A stretch of DNA of 64,000 nt from Anoxybacteroides voinovskiense (GCF_014196205.1 NZ_JACIDE010000008.1:88966-152965), one strand, 5' to 3'; counted from the first letter of the stretch, positions 9,264 through 19,427 are shown. The notes: generated from the letters alone by a model not told the origin. Made by a program: numbers and translations.

Positions 9264-10334
9264 TCACACCCCGTTCAACGTTTTTTCATATAGTTTCAAC
9301 ATGCCATTCGCATTATCGATCCAATCATAATGTTCTTTCACATGTTGTATGCCGTTTCTCCCCATTCGGTGACGAAGATCTGTATCGCCGAGAAGTTTTT
9401 GGAACGCCGCCGCTAACGCTTCTGGATTTTCTTTCGGGACGATCAAACCAGTTATATCTTTTTTCACCACTTCGGGAAGCCCACCGACATTGGAGACAAC
9501 GACCGGCACGCCGCACGCCATCGCTTCTACAGCCGCTACACCAAAACTTTCGCTATCTTCTGTAGACGGTACAGCAAAAATATCCATTTGATTAATGTAG
9601 TTCGGCACCTCGGTGTTTGGTACACGTCCTGTAAATGTCGTCACATGACAAATTCCGAGCGTTTCTACTAGTTGCTCGTACTCTTGGCGCTGCGGACCAT
9701 CCCCAACAATCAACAAATTCGTGTTCGGATATTGTTGATGAATCATCGCAAACGCCTTAATTAAATCTGCAATGCCGTACTTATCAGAAAGGGCTTTTAC
9801 CGTTCCAATCGTCACCGTATCCTTTTTCTGTCTTTCCATCGGGCGAAAAATAGACAAATCAACACCAAATGGCGTCACTTCTACAGGCTTATTCGTATAT
9901 TTTTTCGTTTCCACTGCCATCACATGGCTTGTCGAACAAATCACATCCGCTTTTTTCAACGTAAACTCCACAATAGTGCGATTGATCGCATGTTGCTGCG
10001 GAAATTGGTAAATATCCCGTCCCCACACCGAAACGTAAAAAGGGTGATAATTCGCTAACGCCCCGACAAATCCATAACTCGACACGTAATGCGCGTGTAA
10101 AATGTCGGGTTGGAACGAAGCAAGCTGTTTTTTTAAGGCGAATACGCTCGAAATATAGGAGAATTTCCCGGGAAACCACTTCGGCAATACCCATGTTTCG
10201 ACTTCTTTCGCATTCTCTGGCGAATAATGATCTTTAAACGTAATCACTTTGACATCAATGCCTTGCTGCTGATAAAACAAGGCCCATTTATGGGTGTGAA
10301 TCGATTTGCTTGGGGCTAACAGCGCTACTTTCAT
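9264..10334 (-). CDS. Glycosyltransferase family 4
   Basis: The 356-residue product starts at ATG 10334 with GGGAGGACAC upstream. A longer reading frame from 10385 lacks a ribosome site. GT-B fold: N-terminal MKVALLAPSKSIHTHKWAL, then TFTGRVP, and the EX7E-type stretch ESFGVAAVEAMACGVPVV with GGLPEVV typical of retaining GT4 enzymes. The start overlaps the upstream stop by four bases (ATGA), so translation is probably coupled. Substrate unknown. Confidence 0.87.
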   Translation of the reverse strand: MKVALLAPSKSIHTHKWALFYQQQGIDVKVITFKDHYSPENAKEVETWVLPKWFPGKFSYISSVFALKKQLASFQPDILHAHYVSSYGFVGALANYHPFYVSVWGRDIYQFPQQHAINRTIVEFTLKKADVICSTSHVMAVETKKYTNKPVEVTPFGVDLSIFRPMERQKKDTVTIGTVKALSDKYGIADLIKAFAMIHQQYPNTNLLIVGDGPQRQEYEQLVETLGICHVTTFTGRVPNTEVPNYINQMDIFAVPSTEDSESFGVAAVEAMACGVPVVVSNVGGLPEVVKKDITGLIVPKENPEALAAAFQKLLGDTDLRHRMGRNGIQHVKEHYDWIDNANGMLKLYEKTLNGV

Positions 10335-11443
10335 GTGTCCTCCCTCGTTAACGTTTGCTTCACTTTTTCCACTCTCGCAAGCCAAGAATGTTTTTGCATA
10401 AATGTTTCCGAAATTCGCTGACGATAATATTCGCTTCGTTCAATCATCGTGCGAATCGCTTCGGCCATCGACAGTGGGGTATCTTCACAAATAACCCCGT
10501 ATTCATCCGTTTCAATAAACCGCTGCTGCGCTAAGCAATTCGTCGCCACTACCGGCAATTCATTCGATAAATATTCCACCAGCTTTACCGGTACGGAGAA
10601 ATCGTTGTATTCGCTGCGCAAGCGAGGAATAAACGCAAAATCCATTTGCTCGTATAGCCGATCTAGCTCGGCACCGCTAATATGTCGGACATCGACACCT
10701 AAACGGTGAATACGAGCTTTTTGTTCTTCGGGCAACGCTTCATACTCATTTTTCCGGCAAACAATGGTTAAATGAAGAAGCGGTGTTGGTTCATTCACTA
10801 ATTCCAATGCATCAAGAAGCAAAAACAACCCGTAGTCTTCGTTATTAATGCCCCCGACATATACGGCTGACGCAACGGAATCGTTTCGTGTTTCTCGTTC
10901 AATCGCCCGTTGTTTCCCTCCCGGTGGAAGGTCGGTCATCGGACGGTTAATCGCTACATATTTCCCCATTTCATTGCTCGGTAAAAAAATGACGTCGCAA
11001 TATGCTTCATAAAACCGCTCTTCCAACCGATAAATCGTTTGCATTACTTTCTTTTTCCAACCTTTTAACGGGTAAAGCTCGTCGAATTTCCAATAAACGT
11101 CTCGGTAAAACACGCCGACAGGTACGTTTCGTTTTTTTAAGTAGCGCAATATCGTCCAGTCGATAAACGGTTTTTTCGGCTTATGTCCTGGGTCTGTTAA
11201 CCATAACGGAATCGTTTGGTTTTCCATATAGCAAAACCAAATGTCTTCTAGTTCCCCGCTATTGACGAGCTGACGAAATTGTTTCTCTCGTTCGGCTGAC
11301 GTCCCAGAAATGAACAATATATTTACTCCATTTCGGCTTCCCCATTCGCAAAACGCCTTATACATTTCATGCGGTCTTAGTTTAGAGCCGCTGTTTGCTT
11401 GCTCCGCCAGCGTAAACGGATAATAGACGAGCACTTTTTTCAT
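10331..11443 (-). CDS. Putative glycosyltransferase, GT-B fold
   Basis: A 370-residue protein with weaker family signals than its neighbours. The N-terminal MKKVLVYYPFTLAEQANSGS suggests a Rossmann-like acceptor domain. The C-terminal half has AVYVGGINNEDYGLFLLLDA and FSVPVKLVEYLSNELPVVAT, which match the donor-binding half of GT4-like enzymes. Cytoplasmic, with no membrane helix seen. Its position between the polymerase and another transferase supports a role in repeat-unit assembly. Confidence 0.75.
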   Translation of the reverse strand: MKKVLVYYPFTLAEQANSGSKLRPHEMYKAFCEWGSRNGVNILFISGTSAEREKQFRQLVNSGELEDIWFCYMENQTIPLWLTDPGHKPKKPFIDWTILRYLKKRNVPVGVFYRDVYWKFDELYPLKGWKKKVMQTIYRLEERFYEAYCDVIFLPSNEMGKYVAINRPMTDLPPGGKQRAIERETRNDSVASAVYVGGINNEDYGLFLLLDALELVNEPTPLLHLTIVCRKNEYEALPEEQKARIHRLGVDVRHISGAELDRLYEQMDFAFIPRLRSEYNDFSVPVKLVEYLSNELPVVATNCLAQQRFIETDEYGVICEDTPLSMAEAIRTMIERSEYYRQRISETFMQKHSWLARVEKVKQTLTREDT

Positions 11444-11452
11444 CGCAATCCC

Positions 11453-12847
11453 TCATCGAACACGAATTTTTTTCAACATCCCTCTTTTTTCAAGCCATGG
11501 CCAGACGTCTTCTTTTATACGCAAAAACAGCACTATTCCACCGAAAAGTATGACAAGCAACACCCAAATCGGATTAAATAAAAAGTCCGTAAATCCGCCG
11601 ACAATCGTTCGTGGAATGTTGACAGAAAAATAAATGAACAAGCTAACAAACACCGGATTCTTCGGCAACCGAAGAAAACAAATGTATAACAGCTGAATCA
11701 TCATCCCAATATAAACGGTCCCGACGATGATTCCAAGATAACCAAAGTTTGCATATGCCTCCGCGACAAATAGCGTGTTGAGCACCCCACCTGTACCGTC
11801 TTCAATCCTCTCTGGAAACACGTGCGCCATCACTATCCGTGCCGAACGAACGTTATCCACATCAAACAAGCTTGTCAAAATAGAAGGCAAGCTTCTTCCA
11901 TGCAAAAAAGGAAGCGCCTCCCCAAACAAATTTAAATGTAAAAATGTCGGAGCGATTTGTGCGAAAATCATTCGCCCGATTGGTCCTTTATTATATGACA
12001 AAAACGATTCGGCATCACGTACTCCTTGAATAACAATATACATTCCGACTAAGGCAATGCTGCCCACTACACTATATGCCAGCACTTTTGCAGCCGATAA
12101 TTTCGTTTTTCCAATGTAAATGCGCACAAGCAAAAACATAATCAAATAGAAGAAAATTGGCGATTTTGCCAAATCATATATACTGACAAAGACGGCCCCG
12201 GCAAACAAAACAAGAAATAACAATTTCCAACGCGCTTCATTTGTAAGCACAGCAAAAATGTATGCTATTAGCGACAACAATGGCGTTAAGGAGAGAGCGA
12301 AAATGTTACGAAACAATACATTTCCTTTAAAATGCATCGAAGCAGCAATTCGCAGTTCTGCTAAACTTGTATCTCCATGCCCTACCAGTAGTGCGAAAAT
12401 AGGCACTTGTGGCGTCTTCCAAATCGTATATAAAATCGCTAATACACTTACAATCGATAAGGCAAGAAACCAATAAAAAAACTCGTTTCCATTCGCTCCT
12501 ATTGGTTGAACAGGGCTCTGTAAATACCGATGAAATTCATGTTTCGGATGAAAGCCACATACTCGCGAAATAAATAGCATCGCAAGCGGCAAACAGACCA
12601 TCACGAAGCAGACAACGGCAAATCCAATCACTCGGTACTCTTCCGGTCGAAATAATTTTTCCGTCATATAGTAATGATCGATTCCTAGCACAATCAATAA
12701 AGAGCCAATAAAACTAGAAATAAGTAGCGAATAATAATACACAAGCGACACAAGATTTGGTTTTACAACCGACAAACTGCCAGAGACATATCGAAACAAT
12801 CCCGTCGACACCACTAGTACGATTAACCAAATAACAACATATAGCAT
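11453..12847 (-). CDS. Wzy-like oligosaccharide repeat-unit polymerase
   Basis: A 464-residue integral membrane protein with roughly ten to twelve hydrophobic segments and a large extracellular loop around residues 270-340. This layout is typical of Wzy/O-antigen polymerases, whose sequences are poorly conserved. It probably joins lipid-linked repeat units outside the membrane after Wzx export. It lies between the 2-epimerase and a transferase, in a cluster that also holds Wzx and Wzz. The call rests on topology and context. Confidence 0.75.
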   Translation of the reverse strand: MLYVVIWLIVLVVSTGLFRYVSGSLSVVKPNLVSLVYYYSLLISSFIGSLLIVLGIDHYYMTEKLFRPEEYRVIGFAVVCFVMVCLPLAMLFISRVCGFHPKHEFHRYLQSPVQPIGANGNEFFYWFLALSIVSVLAILYTIWKTPQVPIFALLVGHGDTSLAELRIAASMHFKGNVLFRNIFALSLTPLLSLIAYIFAVLTNEARWKLLFLVLFAGAVFVSIYDLAKSPIFFYLIMFLLVRIYIGKTKLSAAKVLAYSVVGSIALVGMYIVIQGVRDAESFLSYNKGPIGRMIFAQIAPTFLHLNLFGEALPFLHGRSLPSILTSLFDVDNVRSARIVMAHVFPERIEDGTGGVLNTLFVAEAYANFGYLGIIVGTVYIGMMIQLLYICFLRLPKNPVFVSLFIYFSVNIPRTIVGGFTDFLFNPIWVLLVILFGGIVLFLRIKEDVWPWLEKRGMLKKIRVR

Positions 12848-12859
12848 CCTAATGCACCC

Positions 12860-13918
12860 TTATACGTGCTCAATTGCCTCAACAATTTTTTCGGCTGCTT
12901 TTCCGTCGCCAAATACGTCGGAATACACTGGACGAACATCTTTCTTTACCGCAGCAACAATTTTTTCGACGTCTGTGCCTACAAGAATGTTTGCTTCTGT
13001 TTCTAACGTTTCGACCCATTCCGTTTGTTCACGCACAGTGACGCACGGAACTTGCATAAAATATGCTTCTTTCTGCACACCGCCCGAGTCAGTAATAATT
13101 TTTTTCGCATTGCTTTCTAATGTCAGCATATCTAAATATCCGACCGGTTCAATCACTTTTAAATTCGGAATCGCTTCTACGCTCAGGCCGTATGACGCTA
13201 ATTTATACTTCGTGCGCGGATGCATCGGCCATACTTTCACTTCTTCGATTTGCGCAAATGCTTCCAAAATATTTTTCATATTTTGTACATCATCTGTGTT
13301 TTCGGCACGATGAATGGTAATGAGGTGGTATTGCTTCGCCTCTAATCCAAGATCAGCAAGAATCGTTGATTTTTCTTGTGCCAATTCTTTATTGTATAAC
13401 ACCGCATCGTACATGACATCGCCGATGTTCAAGACGTTGCGAGTAATATTTTCGTTCTTTAAATTCTCCACTGCGGTATCTGTCGGACAGAATAAAAATT
13501 CGGATACATGATCAGTCATAATTCGATTAATTTCTTCCGGCATTTTTTTGTTAAAACTGCGCAAGCCTGCTTCCACATGAATAACAGGGATATGGAGTTT
13601 CGCAGCGACAAGCGCCCCAGCAAGCGTCGAGTTCGTATCGCCATATACGAGCACATAATCCGGCTGCTCGTTTAGGACGATTTCTTCTAATTTAATCATC
13701 ATTTCGCCCGTTTGTTTGCCGTGAGTACCTGAGCCAACGCCAAGATGATAGTCTGGTTTTGGAATGTTCAATTCCGCAAAGAAAATATCCGACATGTTCG
13801 CATCGTAATGCTGCCCAGTATGAACGATAATTTCCGTATGCTTCTTCCGCAAGACGCGCGACACAGGAGCTGCTTTAATAAACTGCGGGCGCGCCCCTAA
13901 AATAGTAACAATTTTCAT
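12860..13918 (-). CDS. Non-hydrolysing UDP-sugar 2-epimerase (WecB/WbpI family)
   Basis: A 352-residue cytosolic enzyme of the WecB/MnaA/WbpI family. Signatures: TILGARPQFIKAAPV, HTGQHYD, HVEAGLRSFN, MPEEINRIMTDH, TDSGGVQKEA. Alone it would be called UDP-GlcNAc 2-epimerase (to UDP-ManNAc). Here WbpA, B, D and E homologues accompany it, so I infer a WbpI-type role: epimerising UDP-2,3-diacetamido-glucuronic acid to the mannuronic form. Sequence reading alone does not decide between the two. Confidence 0.88.
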   Translation of the reverse strand: MKIVTILGARPQFIKAAPVSRVLRKKHTEIIVHTGQHYDANMSDIFFAELNIPKPDYHLGVGSGTHGKQTGEMMIKLEEIVLNEQPDYVLVYGDTNSTLAGALVAAKLHIPVIHVEAGLRSFNKKMPEEINRIMTDHVSEFLFCPTDTAVENLKNENITRNVLNIGDVMYDAVLYNKELAQEKSTILADLGLEAKQYHLITIHRAENTDDVQNMKNILEAFAQIEEVKVWPMHPRTKYKLASYGLSVEAIPNLKVIEPVGYLDMLTLESNAKKIITDSGGVQKEAYFMQVPCVTVREQTEWVETLETEANILVGTDVEKIVAAVKKDVRPVYSDVFGDGKAAEKIVEAIEHV

Positions 13919-13948
13919 AGCCCATCCTCCTCGTAGTTAGCATTTCCA

Positions 13949-15382
13949 TTATGACACATTTTCCATCACCGATTGCCGCCGAAAATCACGATCGACACGA
14001 CTTATAGCTACCGTTGCAAGAAAATAAACCCAACTTCCTAAAATAAATAACATGCTCAAATGTTTTTCCTGCACATAAACAATGGCAACAGTACTAATCA
14101 TCATATTCACAAATAAAAAAGCCATTTTCGCAAATGACACTGGCACATAATATACTTGTTGGCTTTTTCGAAAAATGAACCATACCGCAAAGGCGTATGT
14201 GACGACGTTAGCAATGACTGCCCCCCAACTAACGAAAAACGGCACGAGCGTAAAGTTTAGCACTATATTCATGAGCGCTGCAATCATAAATATACGAGTA
14301 ATATAACCTGTTTCTTTTTTAAAGAACAGACCGACTGAAATAATTAAGTAATAGAAGTTTAAAAAGGTGACACACGACAAAAAAGGAATATATGGATACG
14401 CTTCATAATAGTCAGAAGTAAAAAATGTTCTCATGACCCACGGGCTAACTGTCGCTATTGCCATCACCCCAACAAGCCCTAAAAGCAATAACGCCATATA
14501 AATTTTTGCAAATATATACGGACTATCCTTTTTGTCTTTTACCGACATCGAATACGGACGCCACGCCATCTGCACCCCGCTTGTAATAAGCGTAATCATC
14601 ATCGCTAAACGGAGGGCAACCCCGAACACGCCAACCTCTGCAAGCGAAGCAAACCGTTGAATGAAAAATGTGCTGGAATTGGCAATTACCCAAAACGCAA
14701 TCGATGTCGGTGCTAACGGCGCAGCATACGCCAATAACTCTTTTAACACCGACCAATCGATGCGAAACTTCAAATAGTTCCATGTCATGCGCAACATCAT
14801 GATAAACACGACAACGCTGCTTACTAGCCTTCCGATAAACAAAGCGCTTGGAGTAGGCGAGAAAAACTTTAGCGCCATATAGGAAAGAACAGCAACAAGC
14901 AACATTTTCAACACAGTAAACAGCACGACTTGCTTTGTTTGAAACTCGAAGCGCATCACTGTTGTTACTACAAGAAAAATCGTATCTAAAAGCAATGTCA
15001 ATAAATTCACATATAGCAAATCGACATAGTGTGGATTTTCTAATATTTTTTCCGAAAACCACGGACCAGCGATGACGACAAGCAAAAATAACACTGCAAC
15101 AACAAACAGACGAAAATACATGACGTTTTGCACGTACAACACTCGCTTGTCCTCATCTTTCGTGTCGTAATAATAAAAAGACAAAGCAGAGTCCGTTCCG
15201 AAAATTACTAAAAACGTTAACATCGATGTCAGCCGATCTAAAATATCCACTACTCCGTATTGCGTCTTCGATAAAAAACTCGTGTACACCGGCAACATCA
15301 CAAACGCAATCAATTTAGTGCCTACGTTCATGAATGCGTAAAGGAGCGAATCCGCTCCTAAACGCTTAATTTGTGATAGCAA
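13949..15382 (-). CDS. Wzx-type oligosaccharide flippase
   Basis: A 477-residue polytopic membrane protein of the polysaccharide-transport (MATE/MOP) superfamily, with about twelve to fourteen helices. The N-terminal amphipathic start LSQIKRLGADSLLYAFMNVG and an early YGVVDI-like motif are typical. It should flip undecaprenyl-linked repeat units to the outer face. The start is TTG 15382, directly after the stop of the acetyltransferase gene (TAATTG), with GGGAG upstream. Confidence 0.85.
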   Translation of the reverse strand: MLSQIKRLGADSLLYAFMNVGTKLIAFVMLPVYTSFLSKTQYGVVDILDRLTSMLTFLVIFGTDSALSFYYYDTKDEDKRVLYVQNVMYFRLFVVAVLFLLVVIAGPWFSEKILENPHYVDLLYVNLLTLLLDTIFLVVTTVMRFEFQTKQVVLFTVLKMLLVAVLSYMALKFFSPTPSALFIGRLVSSVVVFIMMLRMTWNYLKFRIDWSVLKELLAYAAPLAPTSIAFWVIANSSTFFIQRFASLAEVGVFGVALRLAMMITLITSGVQMAWRPYSMSVKDKKDSPYIFAKIYMALLLLGLVGVMAIATVSPWVMRTFFTSDYYEAYPYIPFLSCVTFLNFYYLIISVGLFFKKETGYITRIFMIAALMNIVLNFTLVPFFVSWGAVIANVVTYAFAVWFIFRKSQQVYYVPVSFAKMAFLFVNMMISTVAIVYVQEKHLSMLFILGSWVYFLATVAISRVDRDFRRQSVMENVS

Positions 15383-16114
15383 TTATAACAACTCCCGTTC
15401 ATCCACCATTTTGCTGAATTTCGCTGGAAGCCCTTTAACGACTGTTTTCGGTTCGGTATCTTTTGTTACAAGCGCACCTGCAGCGACAAACGTTTCTTCG
15501 GCAATTGTAATACCTGGCAAAATAATGGAAGCTCCACCGACACGCGCACCGCGTTTAATCGTTGCGCCTTTAATTTTCGAGAATCGTTCTTCTGTTCGCC
15601 CCATGTAATTGTCGTTTGTCGTTGTGACACACGGCGCGATAAACACGTGGTCTTCTAACGTCGAATACGCAGTAATATAAGAATTCGATTGAATCTTTGT
15701 CCGGTCGCCAATTTTTACATAGTTTTCTATACATACTCCGCGCCCAACAATGACGTATTCGCCGATTTCCACGTTTTCCCGCACGCTTGCTAAATCCGCT
15801 ACGAGCGTATTTGCTCCAATTACCGCACCGCGATAAATGACCGCATTCGCACCAATCGTACAATTTTCACCGATAACAAGTGCAGGTACGTCGCCGGTAA
15901 GTTTGACAGTACTCGTTTTGGCTGGTTTTGGCGGTTTCCCGAGCACAGCGCCATCGGCGACGGTCGTTCCGTCGCCAATGACCGTTCCTTCATGAATGGT
16001 CACGCGATTGCCGATGGTGACATTTTTTCCGATTTTTACCCCTTTTTCAATGACCGTAAAATAACCGACTGCTACTGTTTCATCAAGCATAACTGAAGGA
16101 TCAATAAAGTTCAT
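15383..16114 (-). CDS. Hexapeptide-repeat N-acetyltransferase (WbpD-like)
   Basis: A 243-residue left-handed beta-helix acyltransferase. Many I/V-G-x-x-x-x repeats run through about residues 15-215, including GKNVTIGNRVTIHEG, IGANAVIYRG and RGARVGGASIILPG. WbpD acetylates the 3-amino group of UDP-GlcNAc3NA with acetyl-CoA. The adjacent dehydrogenase and the aminotransferase of the same operon make that substrate. Good RBS (GAGGAG) before ATG 16114. Confidence 0.85.
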   Translation of the reverse strand: MNFIDPSVMLDETVAVGYFTVIEKGVKIGKNVTIGNRVTIHEGTVIGDGTTVADGAVLGKPPKPAKTSTVKLTGDVPALVIGENCTIGANAVIYRGAVIGANTLVADLASVRENVEIGEYVIVGRGVCIENYVKIGDRTKIQSNSYITAYSTLEDHVFIAPCVTTTNDNYMGRTEERFSKIKGATIKRGARVGGASIILPGITIAEETFVAAGALVTKDTEPKTVVKGLPAKFSKMVDERELL

Positions 16115-16133
16115 CTGTCTTTTCTCCTCACCG

Positions 16134-17447
16134 TTATAGTTTTACGTACTTGTTCGGTTTTTCCACATCTTTTAACGCGTTACGCGTATCGAAAATGACT
16201 GGGCTATTTTGTGCAATCATTTCATAATCAAAGGTCGAATGATCGGTTGTAACGAGTACGATGTCAGACCGCTGCAACAATTCTGGCGTCAGTGCTACCG
16301 TTTCAATGACGCGGTTGCACGCGCGGAACGATGGAACATATGGGTCAACGACCGTAAATTCCGCTCCATGTTGCTCTAATAACTCGACAATTTTTAATAC
16401 TGGGGATTCTCGCACATCGTCAATGTCTTTTTTATACGCAACCCCTAGTACTGTCACTTTTGAACCGCGAAGTGCTTTTCCTTCTTCGTTTAAAATGTGC
16501 ATCGTACGATGGATGACGTATTCAGGCATCGCGTTATTAATTTCCCCCGCTAATTCAATAAGGCGTGTATGGTAGTTATATTCGCGCGCTTTCCATGTTA
16601 AATAGAACGGGTCAATCGGGATGCAATGTCCGCCTAACCCTGGACCTGGGTAGAACGCCATAAAGCCGTATGGCTTCGTTTTCGCTGCTTCAATGACTTC
16701 CCACACATCGATGCCCATTCGTTCGCAAAGAATCGCCATTTCGTTTGCTAAGGCGATATTAATATGGCGGAACGTATTTTCAAAAATTTTCTCCATTTCA
16801 GCGACTGCTGGGCTTGACACTTCGTGAACATCGCCTTCTAGTACCGAACGATAAAGTGCCGAAGCGACTTTCGTACATTTTTCTGTCACGCCGCCCACCA
16901 CTTTTGGCGTGTTTTTCGTTTTAAACACCTTGTTCCCTGGGTCGACGCGCTCAGGAGAATAAGCGACGAATACTGTTTCTCCAACGACCAATCCTTTTTT
17001 CTCTAACGCTGGCTTAACAATTTCTTCTGTCGTTCCAGGATACGTCGTAGACTCTAGGACGACTAACATACCTTCGTGTGCATATTTAGCAATTTCATTC
17101 GCGGAGCTTTCCACATAGGACGTATCTGGCTGATGATGCTCATCAAGCGGTGTCGGAACAGCAATCGCTACCGCGTCCACTTCCGCAATGCGCGCATAGT
17201 CCGTTGTTGCTTGTAAATAACCTTGTTTCACCATTTCATGTAAATCTTCATCGACGACATCACCGATATAGTTAATGCCTCTATTTACTTGGTCTACCCG
17301 GCTTTGTTGAATATCAAAACCAATAACTTTAAAGCCCGCTTTTGCTTTTTCCACCGCAAGCGGCAAGCCGACATATCCTAACCCGACTACTCCGATGACT
17401 GCCTCTTTTTTCTCAATTTTATTTAATAATTGTTCGTAATAGTTCAT
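16134..17447 (-). CDS. Nucleotide-sugar 6-dehydrogenase (WbpA/WecC family)
   Basis: A 437-residue NAD-dependent UDP-sugar dehydrogenase that oxidises C6 of a UDP-HexNAc to the uronic acid. NAD-binding GVVGLGYVGLPLAVEKAKAG, central AEMEKIFENTFRHINIALANE, and the catalytic-Cys loop GPGLGGHCIPIDPFYLTWKA are all intact, followed by GVAYKKDIDDVRESP. I infer UDP-GlcNAc as substrate from the wbp-like gene set. UDP-ManNAc is the alternative. Confidence 0.9.
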   Translation of the reverse strand: MNYYEQLLNKIEKKEAVIGVVGLGYVGLPLAVEKAKAGFKVIGFDIQQSRVDQVNRGINYIGDVVDEDLHEMVKQGYLQATTDYARIAEVDAVAIAVPTPLDEHHQPDTSYVESSANEIAKYAHEGMLVVLESTTYPGTTEEIVKPALEKKGLVVGETVFVAYSPERVDPGNKVFKTKNTPKVVGGVTEKCTKVASALYRSVLEGDVHEVSSPAVAEMEKIFENTFRHINIALANEMAILCERMGIDVWEVIEAAKTKPYGFMAFYPGPGLGGHCIPIDPFYLTWKAREYNYHTRLIELAGEINNAMPEYVIHRTMHILNEEGKALRGSKVTVLGVAYKKDIDDVRESPVLKIVELLEQHGAEFTVVDPYVPSFRACNRVIETVALTPELLQRSDIVLVTTDHSTFDYEMIAQNSPVIFDTRNALKDVEKPNKYVKL

Positions 17448-17463
17448 TGTGACCGTTCCTTTC

Positions 17464-18477
17464 TTATGATAGTATAACCTTTCTTCCTGTTTCTGCTGAT
17501 TCTAAAATCGCTAAAATAAGCTTCACAGGCGCAAGACCGTCTTCTCCTGTCACAATCGGCTCGCGATCTTCTCGTATCGCTTGAATCATATCTTCCACAA
17601 TGCACTGATGTCCTGGTTTTCCAAATGGGTCGTTATTAATTTCGGCAATGACTTGTGCTTTTTCTTCTTCTGTTACTCCTTCGATATCCCACGTCTCAAT
17701 AAAATTCGCTGTTCGACCGCCAATTTTCACCGATGCTTTTTCGCCGAAAATCGCAATCGACTCTTCTAAGTTTTTCGGATAAATCGTAGTAGCCGCTTCA
17801 ATGACTCCGAGCGCTCCGTTTTTAAACTGCACGACGGCTGCCGCCACATCTTCTGTTTCAATATGGCGCAGCCTTGTCGCCGCCATCGCTTGCACCGATT
17901 CGACTGGCCCCATTAACCAAAGCATTAAATCAAGGTCATGAATCGCTTGGTTCATCAGCACGCCGCCATCAAATTCTTTCGTCCCGCGCCATGGCGCTTG
18001 GTCGTAATAGGCTTGGTTGCGATTCCAACGAACGGTAGCGTTGGCGTGGCTCAGTTTCCCAAATGCCCCTTCTTCCATTTTTTGTTTCAACTTTTGAATC
18101 GCTGGGCGGAAACGGTTTGGATGAACGACGGCAAGCTTCACGCCGTTTTCTTTCGCCACTCGAATCATTTCTTCCGCGTCTTCTATTTTTAACGCCATTG
18201 GTTTTTCGACAATGATATGGCGTTTATAGTTTGCTACAATATTCGTCAGCTTCGCATGGAGCCCAGAAGGTACGCATATGTTAACGACAGCAATATCTTC
18301 ATTTTCTTTTAACATCGTTTCTAAATCGGTATATGTTTTCACTTCTTCTGGAAATCCTGTTAAACGCTCTCGGTTCGTGTCGCACACCGCGGCAAGCACC
18401 GCTCCTTCGGTGTTTTCAATCGCTTCAATATGTTTTTTAGCGATGTGCCCCATCCCGACAATCGCAAATTTAACCAT
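17464..18477 (-). CDS. Gfo/Idh/MocA oxidoreductase (WbpB-like 3-dehydrogenase)
   Basis: A 337-residue NAD(P)-dependent oxidoreductase. ATG 18477 is chosen because AGGAGGT lies nine bases upstream; the longer frame has no such site. NAD fold AIVGMGHIAKKHIEAI, catalytic-lysine motif VEKPMA, then GGVLMNQAIHDLDLMLW. WbpB oxidises C3 of UDP-GlcNAcA to the 3-keto sugar used by the aminotransferase. It follows the wzz gene with an 8-base overlap and precedes the 6-dehydrogenase. Confidence 0.88.
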   Translation of the reverse strand: MVKFAIVGMGHIAKKHIEAIENTEGAVLAAVCDTNRERLTGFPEEVKTYTDLETMLKENEDIAVVNICVPSGLHAKLTNIVANYKRHIIVEKPMALKIEDAEEMIRVAKENGVKLAVVHPNRFRPAIQKLKQKMEEGAFGKLSHANATVRWNRNQAYYDQAPWRGTKEFDGGVLMNQAIHDLDLMLWLMGPVESVQAMAATRLRHIETEDVAAAVVQFKNGALGVIEAATTIYPKNLEESIAIFGEKASVKIGGRTANFIETWDIEGVTEEEKAQVIAEINNDPFGKPGHQCIVEDMIQAIREDREPIVTGEDGLAPVKLILAILESAETGRKVILS

Positions 18478-19219
18478 GATAGTACCTCCTAGCATCGAAC
18501 ACATACTTCATCAAAGTAAGGAAAATAAAAGTCAAAAACACGCCGAAGACAAGACCGCTCGCAATCGATTCTTTTGCATACGATTTCGATGGAGCGACTA
18601 CTTCGGAAAGAACCGATGGCTTTTCATAAAATGCTAAATCGCCGCGAACACGATTTGCCGTTTCCATCGTTTTCGTTAAATCGTTTTGTGCCTCCACTAG
18701 CAAATCGGTTGTACTTTCGATTTGCTGCGGGGTGAGAGACGATGAGTTGAGTTTTTCGTTATAGCGGTCAATCAATGCCTGCAATGTCTTCGTCCGCTCG
18801 TCTAACGAGTTCAAATACGTATTTGTCACATCAAGCCGTTCTTTCGAATGTCGTTGCAGTTTTTCGTTATAATCTGCAACAATCGTATGCAAATCTTGTT
18901 GCACGCTTTTTTCATCATTTCCTTTTACCGTGATTTTTACGTATTTTTCTTCCGGCACCACAATATCGACAGTATTTTTCACATTCGGCAGTTGCGCCAT
19001 AATATTATCTGGGTTTGTTAAATCTGATACGTTAATCGACCCGGTAAACACGAGCGCTTTTCCGGTATATTTAGCGTGGTTCATTACAAGTTGTACACCG
19101 AAAAACATTAGTAGCGCCATCACCGGTGGAATGATCACAAACCAAATTTTCTTTTTCCAAAAATACGAAAGATATTCGTATAACACGAACCTTTGTTTTT
19201 CCGCTGACAAAAGACTCAC
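18470..19219 (-). CDS. Wzz/YveK-type chain-length regulator
   Basis: A 249-residue membrane protein with a helix near each end (about 24-46 and 220-240) and an extracytoplasmic coiled-coil stretch. This is the Wzz/CapA layout. It should set polymer length with the Wzy polymerase. No tyrosine-kinase partner (YwqD/CapB type) or phosphatase is seen in this cluster. It overlaps the next gene by 8 bases. Confidence 0.82.
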   Translation of the reverse strand: MSLLSAEKQRFVLYEYLSYFWKKKIWFVIIPPVMALLMFFGVQLVMNHAKYTGKALVFTGSINVSDLTNPDNIMAQLPNVKNTVDIVVPEEKYVKITVKGNDEKSVQQDLHTIVADYNEKLQRHSKERLDVTNTYLNSLDERTKTLQALIDRYNEKLNSSSLTPQQIESTTDLLVEAQNDLTKTMETANRVRGDLAFYEKPSVLSEVVAPSKSYAKESIASGLVFGVFLTFIFLTLMKYVFDARRYYHG

Positions 19220-19261
19220 CGTCCTTATTCTAACTATTTTCGCATCTGCAGATATTCAGTA

Positions 19262-19299
19262 AGAAAACGCCCCCTGCACGCAAGCGGCGACGTTTTCTC
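19262..19299 (-). terminator. Hairpin between aminotransferase and wzz
   Basis: Read on the minus strand, AGAAAACG pairs with CGTTTTCT around a GC-rich interior (GCC/GGC), followed by only a short T-rich stretch. It lies in the 208-bp gap between two genes of the cluster. It could be a weak terminator or attenuator that lowers expression of the genes downstream. No clear promoter was found in the gap. Confidence 0.4.
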
Positions 19300-19427
19300 A
19301 TCGTATCACTTTTTAGGCGTGTTTATTAATGAATAAAAACTAGTGGACGCTACCTTAGCTTTTTTACCGACTGGCCGAAAAGCTTGTATGTAGCGGCTAT
19401 GTTTTTTATAAAATAATACGCCCGTAA

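Noticed and set aside
12860..13918. Plain MnaA/WecB UDP-GlcNAc 2-epimerase for teichoic acid
   Set aside because: Not excluded by sequence, but the four other Wbp-type enzymes in the same operon make a WbpI-like role more likely. No gene symbol was given for this reason.
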